Below, in pieces: positions 18,493 to 26,993 of a DNA stretch of 64,000 nucleotides. The notes under the pieces were generated by a model. That model was not told where the DNA came from. It worked only from the letters and a program-made list of their open reading frames with translations, and searched no databases. The DNA comes from Cronobacter malonaticus LMG 23826 (GTDB taxonomy: Bacteria > Pseudomonadota > Gammaproteobacteria > Enterobacterales > Enterobacteriaceae). How positions within the stretch are numbered: position 1 is the first letter of the stretch; every line of letters starts with the position of its first letter. Location of the stretch: positions 2,108,001 through 2,172,000 of the forward strand of contig NZ_CP013940.1 in assembly GCF_001277215.2 (NCBI RefSeq), in the 5' to 3' direction. The position numbers and the translations under genes are program-made.

Positions 18493-20387
18493 GCGCCCTC
18501 CTTCGCCATCTCGTGCAGCTCTTTCACCGCGCGGTAGCCCTGATCGATGGCCGAGTTGGCATACGGGCTCCAGTCGGCGTCCGAGTTGGCGATGGTGATG
18601 CGTCCGACCGGCTGCCGGGCTTTTTCGATGATTTTTTGCGAACCTTCTTCATCGTCAAACAGGCCGCTGAAGAAGTAAGAGTAGCCGTGTGACCAACGGT
18701 TAACCGTAATGGCCGCGATATCGCGCTCGTGATCAAACCCGGCCGCGCCAAACATGCCCTGAAGCTGGTCGCGGATCATCTTCTCATGCACTTCGAACGG
18801 CGTGCCGAGCAGGAACGCGCGCCCCTTGCGGAACTGCTCGCGGGCGCTAAGCCCGCTGCCGGGGAATGTCGGCACGTAAACCATATGCAGGCCGATGGGC
18901 GCGTTCGGATCGCGTGGGTGCTGGTAGCCGCCCATATCCACCGGGTAGTCGAGCTTGACCCGGCTGTAGGGTGCTGCGGGCGAGTAGATCTCATGTACGC
19001 CGAGCTTCATAAACGGCTGCCAGTTGCGAATAACCACTTTGCTGTAGACCAGCGGTGCTTTGACGTTCTGCTTCAGCGCCTCCTGCTGCTCGTGCGGAAT
19101 TTCCGGCACCAGATACGGGATCATCATGTTGTAGCCCGCCATCACGGTCTGCCCGGCTTTCACCTTGTGCAGTTTACCGTCGCGCAGGTAGGTCACTTCC
19201 ACCCCGCCCGCCACATTGGCGGCATGTACGCCGGTGCTGTTGAGACGCAGGCGCACCGGATGCGCCGGTTTATCCAGCTGGCTGTAGTCGAAGGTCGCCA
19301 GCACGATATCTTCCATGCTGTTACCCGGCGCCACGGCCGGAATAAGATGCCGCACCATCAGGCGCGCCAGCCCGGCGTTGCCGTCCGGGAAGTGGTAAAT
19401 ATACGGCTCTTCGAGATCCGCCAGCGATTCAGCGTCAAGCGGCGGCAGATCCATGCCATCAAGCCCCGGCAGCGCGCAGATACGCGCGTCGCTCGCTGAC
19501 GTGCCGTCGATGCCAATCGCCTGGAAATCGTTGGTGCGCTGCTGGAAATAGCGGATGGCGCTGTCGCTTAACCCCACCTTTTCGCGCAGGAACTGGCTGT
19601 AGCTGTGGGAATCAAGCCAGGCGACTTTATCCTCGACGCTCAGCCCGGCGAGATAATCTTTTTTCTCAGTGTGCAGCGCGATTAGCGCATCGCGGTCCGC
19701 CTGCGGCAGCGGGAAATCGTTAATGAAGTCGCGAATGTTGCGGGCGTTCATACGATCAGGCGGAATATCGTCCGCCACCGCGCGCCCCGGATCGCCGCTG
19801 ACGATTTTATCGACGCCAAAGTTGGTTTTATCGAAATAGACGCCGCGGCTTAAGTGGTGATCCGGGTAGAAGGTTTGATCGAAGCTTTTCGCCATGCGCT
19901 CAATGCTGACGTTCAGCGTTTTCAGCAGCCCCATTGCGATTTCGCTGAAATTACTGGCCGGCGACTGGAAAGATTCGCTGCCGCCGTAGCCGAGCACGGT
20001 TTTCCCGTCGACGTGAAATTCGTTGCGCTTGGCGTGACCGCCAAAATCGTCATGGTTATCGAGCAGCAGAATGCGCTGCTGCTTTCCGCGCAGCTCCTGC
20101 CAGAAACAGGCGGCGGCAAGGCCGCTGATGCCCGCGCCGACAATCACCAGATCATACTCCTCCTCCACCGGAACGCTGGCCGGGTCGAACCGCTTATCTT
20201 CACGCCCCAGCGCGTGCGCCTGCTCGAACGAGCCGGGATGGTTACCGCGAAGGCCCGTCAACGTCGGCGGATAATAGAGCGACTGCGCTGCCGTCTGCGG
20301 CGAGGCGCGCAGAATTTGCCACGGCGTCATTCCGGCGGCCACGGTGATGGCGACGCCATTGAGAAAATCACGTCGGGTGATTGCCAT
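18489..20387 (-). CDS. Tat-exported FAD-dependent oxidoreductase, spermidine dehydrogenase-like
   Basis: A 632-residue flavoprotein. The twin-arginine signal TRRDFLNG lies at residues 4-11. The dinucleotide-binding loop is VIVGAGISGL at about 81-90, and LLLDNHDDFGGHAKRNEF supplies the second strand and FAD contacts. The overall size and the start SRRDFLNGVA-like motif resemble SpdH of Pseudomonas, a periplasmic spermidine dehydrogenase, as I remember that family. The substrate here is therefore likely an amine or polyamine, but this is inference. It is the first gene of a two-gene operon with the tri-haem cytochrome. A polyamine-type uptake operon lies 4-10 kb away on the same strand. Confidence 0.72.
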   Translation of the reverse strand: MAITRRDFLNGVAITVAAGMTPWQILRASPQTAAQSLYYPPTLTGLRGNHPGSFEQAHALGREDKRFDPASVPVEEEYDLVIVGAGISGLAAACFWQELRGKQQRILLLDNHDDFGGHAKRNEFHVDGKTVLGYGGSESFQSPASNFSEIAMGLLKTLNVSIERMAKSFDQTFYPDHHLSRGVYFDKTNFGVDKIVSGDPGRAVADDIPPDRMNARNIRDFINDFPLPQADRDALIALHTEKKDYLAGLSVEDKVAWLDSHSYSQFLREKVGLSDSAIRYFQQRTNDFQAIGIDGTSASDARICALPGLDGMDLPPLDAESLADLEEPYIYHFPDGNAGLARLMVRHLIPAVAPGNSMEDIVLATFDYSQLDKPAHPVRLRLNSTGVHAANVAGGVEVTYLRDGKLHKVKAGQTVMAGYNMMIPYLVPEIPHEQQEALKQNVKAPLVYSKVVIRNWQPFMKLGVHEIYSPAAPYSRVKLDYPVDMGGYQHPRDPNAPIGLHMVYVPTFPGSGLSAREQFRKGRAFLLGTPFEVHEKMIRDQLQGMFGAAGFDHERDIAAITVNRWSHGYSYFFSGLFDDEEGSQKIIEKARQPVGRITIANSDADWSPYANSAIDQGYRAVKELHEMAKEGA

Positions 20388-20489
20388 AGAACTTCCTTAA
20401 AGGACAAAAATTATTGTTTTCAGTTTGTTATATAATGGTACAGAATTTTTGCCTGCCAGACACCCCGGCAGGCGTGGATTGCGGAAGGA

Positions 20490-20690
20490 TTAAGCAGAAA
20501 GTTTACCGGTTTGCGCGACTTCATCGAGCCGCTGCTGCATCTCTTTCAGGTTATCAAGCAGATTAGTATCGGCCTCGGTCGCCGTTTCGCCTTTGCCGGT
20601 AATGACAAAGTGGTAATTTTCCTCGCGACAGGTGGCGGTATATTCATACGCCCCGCCCGGCTGCTGTTTTTTGTCGATAGACAGTGACAT
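20490..20690 (-). CDS. Small hypothetical protein (66 residues)
   Basis: A short acidic cytoplasmic protein, not recognised. It starts MSLSIDKKQQPGG and has a predicted beta segment (YEYTATCREENYHFVITGKG) followed by an amphipathic helix (TNLLDNLKEMQQRLDEVA). GGAGGAT lies just upstream of the ATG (AAAGGAGG on the minus strand), a strong ribosome binding site, which supports a real gene. It sits between the flavoprotein operon and another small orphan gene on the same strand. Confidence 0.6.
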   Translation of the reverse strand: MSLSIDKKQQPGGAYEYTATCREENYHFVITGKGETATEADTNLLDNLKEMQQRLDEVAQTGKLSA

Positions 20691-20745
20691 ACATCCTCCT
20701 TTCAGTCGTTATCTCTTAAAAGGTAGAGTATTTTCGCGCACTGCG

Positions 20746-21084
20746 TCAGGGGATCGCCGAAAGCTCAGCCAGCCGGAAGTGATCGGGTTTGAATATGCGC
20801 GTGGGGCATGGCGCTTCAAAATGCCAGGTATCATCCGGCGCGAGGTTAAAGGTTATCGCGGTGGTATAGCCCACCACCATGCCGTTGCGCAGAAGATTAA
20901 ACGCCACATAGACCTGCCGTAAGGATCGGTCGGTGAGGTTTTTGACCATACCGTCAAGGCGCAGCTTATCCGCCTCGGTTTTCACAAAATGGACGTCTGT
21001 AAGCGCCACCGGCGCGATATCCGCCCGCGCGCACTGCATAAACAGCGTGCACGCGAGCACGAACATGGTGAATAGTCGTTTCAT
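20746..21084 (-). CDS. Small exported protein with FxLYD-like fold features
   Basis: A 112-residue protein with a signal peptide (MKRLFTMFVLACTLFMQCARA). The mature part has a short repeat-free beta-rich sequence including LRLDGMVKNLTDRSLRQVYV and LAPDDTWHFEAP. That pattern resembles FxLYD-type domains, where a conserved 'N-x-T' strand and 'W-x-F-x-A' ending describe altered intermolecular interactions of surface proteins. No function is known. It is a lone gene or the second of a pair with the 66-residue gene. Confidence 0.6.
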   Translation of the reverse strand: MKRLFTMFVLACTLFMQCARADIAPVALTDVHFVKTEADKLRLDGMVKNLTDRSLRQVYVAFNLLRNGMVVGYTTAITFNLAPDDTWHFEAPCPTRIFKPDHFRLAELSAIP

Positions 21085-21252
21085 GCGTTCTCTGGGTTAT
21101 GCGGGTGTAATGCTTGTTCAGAATGTTAACCGATTCATAACGCTGCTTTAACCAGTAAAACCGCTAAAGGGTAAAGAGATGTGAATGTTCGCGCCGGGCT
21201 ACAGGTATACTGGCGGCATTCACTGCCATGATTTCCTAAGGAATATAGACAC

Positions 21253-21624
21253 ATGAAAAAATGGACGATGCTGGCTGGCGTGCTGATAACGGGTTGCGGC
21301 GCCAGTGACGATCTCAGCACGCGTTATACCCATGAAGTCTCCGTCCCGGTAGCGTATCAGGGGCAGAACGTCTGTTTACGGCTCCCGCTGCAAACCGGAG
21401 AGAAAATCGTCTCGGCCATTGTCTATAACACCCGGAACCCTGCAAAACAGACGATATTCCCGGCCACAAAACCAGTCACCTCTGGCGCGTTTTGCATGAC
21501 GCCCGCTGAGTTTACCTTCGTGGCAGGCAACGATTACCTGGCGGTGATTGAGGCAAATAGTGCCAGTACAAATGCGAAATCGACCCGCCGCGCCTTTAGC
21601 GCGGCGTTTCATATACCCCAATAA
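21253..21624 (+). CDS. Putative periplasmic lipoprotein resembling T6SS immunity lipoproteins
   Basis: A 123-residue protein with a lipobox LITGC (Cys15), so the mature protein is lipid-anchored and begins at Cys15. The mature region contains YQGQNVCLRLPL and a later Cys (GAFCMTPAEF), and FVAGNDYLAVIEA, and is all beta in character. I associate this pattern with the family annotated as 'putative T6SS immunity periplasmic lipoprotein'. No effector or T6SS gene is nearby, so if the family call is right it is an orphan immunity gene. Ribosome binding is by AAGGAA upstream. Confidence 0.6.
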   Translation: MKKWTMLAGVLITGCGASDDLSTRYTHEVSVPVAYQGQNVCLRLPLQTGEKIVSAIVYNTRNPAKQTIFPATKPVTSGAFCMTPAEFTFVAGNDYLAVIEANSASTNAKSTRRAFSAAFHIPQ

Positions 21625-21682
21625 AAGGCGTGATTCACAACGCGTCAGCGCGCAGAAATGTACTCCTGGAACACATAGCGAA

Positions 21683-21945
21683 TCATCCCTGTTCGTCTCC
21701 ATTGGCCAGCGATTTGCACAGATACTTCGGCGATTCGGTATAGCCCTGGCGGTAATAAAAGCGGTGCGCGTCGCTGCGACGGCTGTGGCAGTGAACCTCA
21801 ATACGATCGCAACCACGCGCGCGGGCGAGCGTCTCACCTTCACTTTCCAGCAGCCTGCCGATCCCTTTGCTGCGGGCGTTGCTGCTCACACAGAAATAAC
21901 TGATGCGGCAGAAATCGCCTTCAAGCGCCAGCTGGGGAATAAAAT
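21683..21945 (-). pseudogene. Truncated second copy of the GNAT acetyltransferase gene (3' part only)
   Basis: The last ~85 codons of a GNAT acetyltransferase (FCVSSNARSKGIGRLLESEG, then RFYYRQGYTESPKYLCKSL). They are nearly identical to the intact gene at 23432-23887 but cut off at 21945, where AT-rich unrelated DNA begins. The N-terminal half is missing. The C-terminal tail (ANGDEQG) differs from that of the intact copy, showing that the two copies have different downstream flanks. Confidence 0.85.
21710..21945 (+). repeat. Direct repeat, left copy (236 bp)
   Basis: Matches 23468-23703 without gaps. By hand comparison there are 5 mismatches, all in the last ~60 bp (21886-21945); the first ~175 bp are identical. 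Together the copies bracket the AT-rich islet. Confidence 0.95.
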
Positions 21946-21975
21946 TTTTCGAACCAACTAATTTCCAATAACTTA

Positions 21976-23026
21976 TTACCTTGTTATAGTTTTGTGGGCC
22001 TTTTTGGAAAAGATAAAACGCCTCAATTTTTCAGTGTTTGTCTCAACTAATAAATACATTGTTATACCTACGGCTATAACTGACAACCACATAACAATGG
22101 ATGAAACTGGATTATAATTCACAGCAGGCTTGATAGACATATAAATATAATTATACAAATAAATTGAATATGAAGCAGAACCGATAAAAGAAAGAATTCT
22201 AACGACGCCACCATCCCAATTCATTGATGTCATTTTTACCATTATCAAGCCAAATATAATGGAAACAAAAATTTCATATGGCCTGACGTTATTATCATAT
22301 CCCTTTCCTTTATATAACAGGAGAGCTAGCAGGATAAGCGTAACGCAAGGTGCAATCTTGAATCTATCCATAAAATTAACTATTGGAGCACCATTGATTT
22401 TAAGTATATAACCAAAGATAAATAAAGGCAAATATACAGGAAGCCCCCAATTATACAACGGGTTAAAATTGAAATAGAATATTAAAAGAGCCAAGGATAG
22501 GGTTAGCAAAAAGAAAAGCCATGCATTAAAAGGCTTTCTGATGGAATAAAGTAAAAAAGGCAAGAGCACATAAAACTGCATTTCAACCGCTATTGTCCAA
22601 AACACGCCAGAAATACTAAACAAAGTCGATCCAAAAAAATTATGAACAAAAGTTAAATGCGTCAATATGTCAAAATAAGTGGTGTTTTTGGTTGTTATAC
22701 CATATGTATCTATAATATAAACCCATACAGCCACAGCAATATAATATGGTGGGGCTATTCTGAGGAATCTTTTTGAAATATATCTACAGTAGCCTTTTAG
22801 GTTAATAGCAGCAGCAAATTCACGTTGTGTGGAAATCCCCATGCAATACCCTGAAATAACAAAAAAAAATGCCTACCCCCACCCATCCGTTACCCATAAA
22901 GCCCAGGAGATCAAATTTATCGCCAAGAAGGAAAGCAGGACGCCCGGTATCACGCCAAATATGAAAAGTTAAGACAAGCATCACAGCTATTGCTCTTGAC
23001 ACATCAAGAAGAGCATTCCTATTCAC
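21976..23026 (-). pseudogene. Membrane acyltransferase (acyltransferase-3/OafA type), frameshifted in a T9 tract
   Basis: Two overlapping reading frames together make a ~349-residue integral membrane acyltransferase that would acetylate or acylate a surface glycan. The N-terminal part starts at GTG 23026 (GGAG 7 nt upstream) and contains SRAIAVMLVLTFHIW, the R...H core motif. The frame is lost in a run of nine T on the minus strand (22861-22869). With eight T it would read GIFFVISGYCMGIS, the canonical FFVISGY motif. The C-terminal part is a series of ~8 hydrophobic helices (for example SGVFWTIAVEMQFYVLLPFL). It is AT-rich, unlike its neighbours, so likely acquired. It could be a dead gene, a phase-variable gene, or a sequence error. 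Confidence 0.85.
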
Positions 23027-23431
23027 TCTCAATCTCCAACATAAGTTATAAAACACCGTCTGCTATCATAATAGCAAGCAGAGTTTGCATTGTATAATGC
23101 AAATGCATTTCTGGTTCAAAGTAAACGAATTAATTACCTAAGTAAATTCACAAATGGTATGACTTTAACTTCCGGAAGGCGTTACTGCTCCAGTTCTAAT
23201 GAGATAAGGTAAACAGTGCCCCAGTTGCTGTCATATGGAAAGAAAAGTTATGTTTTTTCATACAAACGTTATATTTCTGAAACGCCCCTATAAGTTTAAC
23301 AACTTCATCAAAAAGCCAAGCCCCAGTTCACCTTGCAATACACATGGATATTATATTGTTAATGCTATAGCCGAGCTGCCCAAACAGCTGGCAAAGCGCA
23401 GGCACAACCTTAAGCGTGGCATGACGAAGAT
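23027..23431. other. AT-rich remainder of the islet
   Basis: No credible gene is seen in either strand. The acyltransferase promoter should lie at its left side. A candidate 88-residue frame (23235-23501) runs into the GNAT gene antisense and has no ribosome binding site. GC content rises again near 23370. Confidence 0.45.
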
Positions 23432-23887
23432 TCACTGTTTGTCTCCTTCGCGCCTGGCATCAACCAACGATTTGCACAGATACTTCGGCGATTCGGTATA
23501 GCCCTGGCGGTAATAAAAGCGGTGCGCGTCGCTGCGACGGCTGTGGCAGTGAACCTCAATACGATCGCAACCACGCGCGCGGGCGAGCGTCTCACCTTCA
23601 CTTTCCAGCAGCCTGCCGATCCCTTTGCTGCGGGCGTTGCTGCTTACGCAGAAATAGCTGATGCGGCAGAAATCTCCTTTAAGCGCCAGCTGGGGAATAA
23701 AATGCAGCGACAGTACGCCAAGCAGCACGCCGTCTTCTTCCGCCACCAGCACCCTTTCGTCCGGGTGCGCCAGCAGTTCCGCGAGGCGTTGGTCGATAAA
23801 GTGCGACGTATCCGGGTAATCCAGCTCGGTTAATAAGGCGCTGATGGCCGGGGCATCAGCAGGCGTCGCGGTTCGGGTCGTTATCAT
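23432..23887 (-). CDS. GNAT family N-acetyltransferase
   Basis: A 151-residue intact GNAT enzyme. It starts MITTRTATPADAPAISALL (M at 23887). The acetyl-CoA binding motif A is ISYFCVSSNARSKGIGRLLE (R/Q-x-x-G-x-G/A), and RFYYRQGYTE is the usual closing motif B region. It transfers acetyl from acetyl-CoA to an amine on an unknown small molecule or protein. An in-frame ATG at 23938 would add 17 residues lacking family similarity, so I prefer 23887. Its 3' half is duplicated at 21683-21945, across the islet. Confidence 0.85.
   Translation of the reverse strand: MITTRTATPADAPAISALLTELDYPDTSHFIDQRLAELLAHPDERVLVAEEDGVLLGVLSLHFIPQLALKGDFCRISYFCVSSNARSKGIGRLLESEGETLARARGCDRIEVHCHSRRSDAHRFYYRQGYTESPKYLCKSLVDARREGDKQ
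23468..23703 (+). repeat. Direct repeat, right copy (236 bp)
   Basis: Partner of 21710-21945, offset exactly 1758 bp. This copy lies inside the intact GNAT gene. Confidence 0.95.
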
Positions 23888-24143
23888 GGTTATCTGTCTC
23901 TTTACGCTGGCGAGGTACGAGTGGTGATGGAGTGACATTAGCCTTGGCCGCGATAAGTGGCTGTGTCAACTGCGGTTTCTGGGGGGCAGTGGTTTGCTTT
24001 AAGCTAATGAAAACGGCTTTCTGGCTCTTAAATATTTCCTGTTTGGCCCCTGTTATTATGATAACCCTGTTATTTCACGTAGGTGAAAAATAACAAAAAA
24101 AGCTTATTATCTCTCTTTTACTAGCCCCTACAAAGGAAGAGAC

Positions 24144-24623
24144 ATGCCGGACCCAGCAACGTATTCAGCGATAGCAGCGACCTGTGCAGCGATTGCCGCA
24201 GGAATTAATGCTTACATTGGTTATAAAAACAGAATGGACGCTCTCGATAAGCCCGTTCTGGACAGGCTTATAAAAAAAGCAGAAGAGTGTAATGCCCTGA
24301 TTCTTAAGAACCACCATTCAATAATTTATGAAGATGGTAAAATGGGTGATACCTCCCGCATATATACATTGCTTTATCTTTCTATGAAAGATTGTGAAAG
24401 CGTCGCCAAAGGCATGCCGCTTATAAACAGAATTGGTTATTTTAAAAACAAAAGAAATTCAAAAGTTGAAGATCTTAAAGACTATTTTTTTGATACATTG
24501 CACTCAACTATCTGGATTGATCTGAAAGATAAAAACGCAATAAACAAGTCGAGAAACCAAACTTTAGTATCGCAGGCTAAAAGTGTTAGCAAATTTTATG
24601 AAAAGCAAATAAAAAGCAAATAA
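24144..24623 (+). CDS. AT-rich orphan protein with an N-terminal hydrophobic helix
   Basis: A 159-residue protein I do not recognise. Residues 5-24 (ATYSAIAATCAAIAAGINAY) could be one membrane span; the rest is basic and helical, with 'CNALILKNHHSIIYEDGKMG' in the middle and many Lys/Asn residues. AAGGAAGAGAC just before the ATG is a strong ribosome binding site. Base composition is far lower in GC than the neighbours, as for the acyltransferase islet, suggesting recent acquisition. A single TM plus a cytoplasmic helical domain is seen in some phage-defence and phage-derived proteins, but nothing here proves that. Confidence 0.65.
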   Translation: MPDPATYSAIAATCAAIAAGINAYIGYKNRMDALDKPVLDRLIKKAEECNALILKNHHSIIYEDGKMGDTSRIYTLLYLSMKDCESVAKGMPLINRIGYFKNKRNSKVEDLKDYFFDTLHSTIWIDLKDKNAINKSRNQTLVSQAKSVSKFYEKQIKSK

Positions 24624-24696
24624 TGCCAATATTATTTTTCAGGTAACACCATTATTTAACCGAAATTCTAAATTCGCACTCACTGCCCGCCATGAC

Positions 24697-24730
24697 AAAA
24701 AGCTGATTTGCCTGTTTACGGCAAATCAGC
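24697..24730 (-). terminator. Terminator of the patD operon
   Basis: Perfect 11-bp inverted repeat GCTGATTTGCC/GGCAAATCAGC with a 7-nt loop, followed on the minus strand by TTTTT. Confidence 0.9.
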
Positions 24731-24741
24731 CCTGACTTTAT

Positions 24742-26169
24742 TTATCCGTGCTTAATCATCACATGCCGCACGACGGTGTAATCCTCAAGCCCGTACATCG
24801 ACATATCCTTGCCGTAGCCGGAGAGTTTCTGACCGCCGTGGGGCATTTCGCTTACCAGCATAAAATGCGTGTTCACCCAGGTGCAGCCATATTGCAGGCG
24901 GGCGCTGAGGCGGTGCGCGCGGCCAACGTCGCGGGTCCAGACGGATGACGCCAGCCCATATTGCGAATCGTTGGCGTAGGTGAGCGCCTGCGCTTCATCA
25001 TCAAACGGCGTCACGCTGATTACCGGGCCGAACACTTCGCGCTGCACGATAGCGTCCTCCTGCTTCGCGCCGGCGAGAACGGTCGGCTGGAAGTAGTAGC
25101 CCGGCCCGTCGACTTTCGCGCCGCCGGTCACTACGCGAATATGCGGCAGCGCTTTCGCCGCCTCCACTGCCTGGCTCACGCGATCCAGATGCGCTTGTGA
25201 ACTGAGCGGGCCGAGTTCGGTGGTTTCATCCTCCGGCGCGCCTGTTTTCAGGCTGCCCACCGCCGCGCCGAGCTTTTCAACGAGCGTGTCGTAAATCCCT
25301 TTTTGGGCGTAAATGCGACACGCCGCCGTACAATCCTGGCCCGCGTTATAGAACCCGAACGTGCGGATGCCTTCGACGACGGCGTCGAGATCGGCGTCGT
25401 CAAACACCAGCACCGGCGCTTTACCGCCAAGCTCCATATGGGTGCGCTTGATGGATGACGCGGTACGGCTGATGATGTGTTCTCCGGTGGCGATAGAGCC
25501 GGTGAGCGACACCATGCGCACTTTCTCATGGCTGGTGAGCGGGTCGCCCACCGTCTGCCCGCGGCCAAACAGCACGTTCAGCACGCCCGCCGGGAAGATA
25601 TCTTTCGCCAGTTCCGCGAGTTTGAACGCGGTAAGCGGCGTAATTTCAGAGGGTTTGAGCACTACGCAGTTGCCCGCCGCCAGCGCCGGGGCAAGCTTCC
25701 AGGCGGCCATCATCAGCGGGTAGTTCCAGGGCGCGATAGAGGCCACGACGCCCACCGGGTCACGGCGGATCATCGAGGTGTGATCCGCCAGATATTCCCC
25801 GGCGGCAAGCCCGTTTAAGCAGCGCGCGGCACCGGCAAAGAAGCGGAACACATCCGCCACCGCCGGGATTTCGTCACCCGCCACGCAGTGCAGCGGCTTG
25901 CCGCAGTTTTTAGATTCGAGCTGCGCGAACGTCTGCGCGTTCGCTTCAATCACTTCCGCGAGCTTCAGCAGCGCCTCGGCGCGCTCCTTCGGCGTGGTAA
26001 GACGCCACTGTTCGAACGCCGCGTCGGCGCTCTTTACCGCCGCATCCACCTGTTCAGGGCTGGCTTCGGCAATCTCCAGCAGCACCTCGCCCGTCGCGGG
26101 GTTATAGACCGGCAGGCGCTCGCCCTTGCCTTCCACCAGCGCGCCGTTAATCAGTAATTGACTCTGCAT
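24742..26169 (-). CDS. patD: Gamma-aminobutyraldehyde dehydrogenase
   Basis: A 475-residue aldehyde dehydrogenase, the length of E. coli PatD/YdcW. Visible motifs are [14 protein letters not shown] (cofactor), [13 protein letters not shown] (NAD loop), [19 protein letters not shown] (catalytic Glu in ELGGK) and [13 protein letters not shown] (nucleophile Cys in GQDC). It oxidises 4-aminobutyraldehyde to 4-aminobutyrate in putrescine breakdown by the transaminase route. It is the last gene of ydcSTUV-patD, in the same order as in E. coli, and ends in a strong terminator. Confidence 0.95.
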   Translation of the reverse strand: MQSQLLINGALVEGKGERLPVYNPATGEVLLEIAEASPEQVDAAVKSADAAFEQWRLTTPKERAEALLKLAEVIEANAQTFAQLESKNCGKPLHCVAGDEIPAVADVFRFFAGAARCLNGLAAGEYLADHTSMIRRDPVGVVASIAPWNYPLMMAAWKLAPALAAGNCVVLKPSEITPLTAFKLAELAKDIFPAGVLNVLFGRGQTVGDPLTSHEKVRMVSLTGSIATGEHIISRTASSIKRTHMELGGKAPVLVFDDADLDAVVEGIRTFGFYNAGQDCTAACRIYAQKGIYDTLVEKLGAAVGSLKTGAPEDETTELGPLSSQAHLDRVSQAVEAAKALPHIRVVTGGAKVDGPGYYFQPTVLAGAKQEDAIVQREVFGPVISVTPFDDEAQALTYANDSQYGLASSVWTRDVGRAHRLSARLQYGCTWVNTHFMLVSEMPHGGQKLSGYGKDMSMYGLEDYTVVRHVMIKHG

Positions 26170-26186
26170 AGCGTGTTCCTTTGAGG

Positions 26187-26993
26187 TTATTTGCCGCTAC
26201 CGGCGACAGTTTCATCATCGCGCGTCAGCCACCACGCGCCCAGAATGGGGATCATGGTGAGGAGCATGACGCACAGCGCCACCACGTTCGTCACCGGCAC
26301 GTCGCGCGGGCGGCCAAGCTGGTTCAGCAGCCACAGCGGTAGCGTGCGCTCGTGGCCTGCGGTAAACGTGGTGACAATAATTTCATCAAACGAGAGTGCG
26401 AAGGCGAGCATGCCGCCCGCCAACAGCGCGGTGCCGAGATTGGGCATCACGATATAGCGAAAGGTCTGCCAGCCGTCGGCACCGAGATCCATCGACGCCT
26501 CAATCTGGCTGTATGCCGTACGTCGTAATCGGGCAATCACATTATTAAAGACCACCACCACGCAAAAGGTGGCATGGCCCACTACCATCGTGAGAAAGCC
26601 CGGTTCGATGTCGAGCTGTTTAAACGCGGTGAGCAGCGCAATACCGGTGATGATGCCCGGCAGCGCGATGGGCAGCAGCAATAGCAGCGACACCGCGCTT
26701 TTGCCGAAAAACTCGCGCCGCCAGAGCGCGGCGGCGGCCAGCGTGCCGAGCACGAGCGCCAGAAGCGTCGCAAGCGTCGCGACTTTAAGTGACAACGTCA
26801 CCGATTCGAGAATATCCGCACGCTGCGCCGCCACCTCAAACCAGCGCAGCGTAAAGCCCTGCGGCGGAAAGCTAAAGGCGGATTCTTCAGTGTTAAACGC
26901 GTAAAGCGCGATAATCGCCAGCGGGAAGTGCAGGAAAATCACGCCGCCCCAGGCGGCGATTTTGAGCGGCCACGGCGCGCGGTCAGAGTGCAT
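26187..26993 (-). CDS. ydcV: ABC transporter permease YdcV
   Basis: A 268-residue inner-membrane permease with six predicted helices and the EAA loop ([20 protein letters not shown]) that docks to the ATPase. It matches E. coli YdcV (264) almost residue by residue in the parts I recall. It pairs with YdcU in a spermidine/putrescine-type importer. It overlaps the ydcU stop by 11 bp, and patD follows after 17 bp. Confidence 0.95.
   Translation of the reverse strand: MHSDRAPWPLKIAAWGGVIFLHFPLAIIALYAFNTEESAFSFPPQGFTLRWFEVAAQRADILESVTLSLKVATLATLLALVLGTLAAAALWRREFFGKSAVSLLLLLPIALPGIITGIALLTAFKQLDIEPGFLTMVVGHATFCVVVVFNNVIARLRRTAYSQIEASMDLGADGWQTFRYIVMPNLGTALLAGGMLAFALSFDEIIVTTFTAGHERTLPLWLLNQLGRPRDVPVTNVVALCVMLLTMIPILGAWWLTRDDETVAGSGK

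Noticed and set aside
23235..23501. An 88-codon frame in the islet
   Set aside because: No ribosome binding site, no recognisable domain, and its end is antisense to the intact GNAT gene.
24068..24100. Hairpin GTTATTTCAC...GTGAAAAATAAC followed by A7
   Set aside because: A T run would be needed after the stem in the direction of transcription; here A follows on the plus strand, and on the minus strand T precedes the stem, so it is not a terminator.
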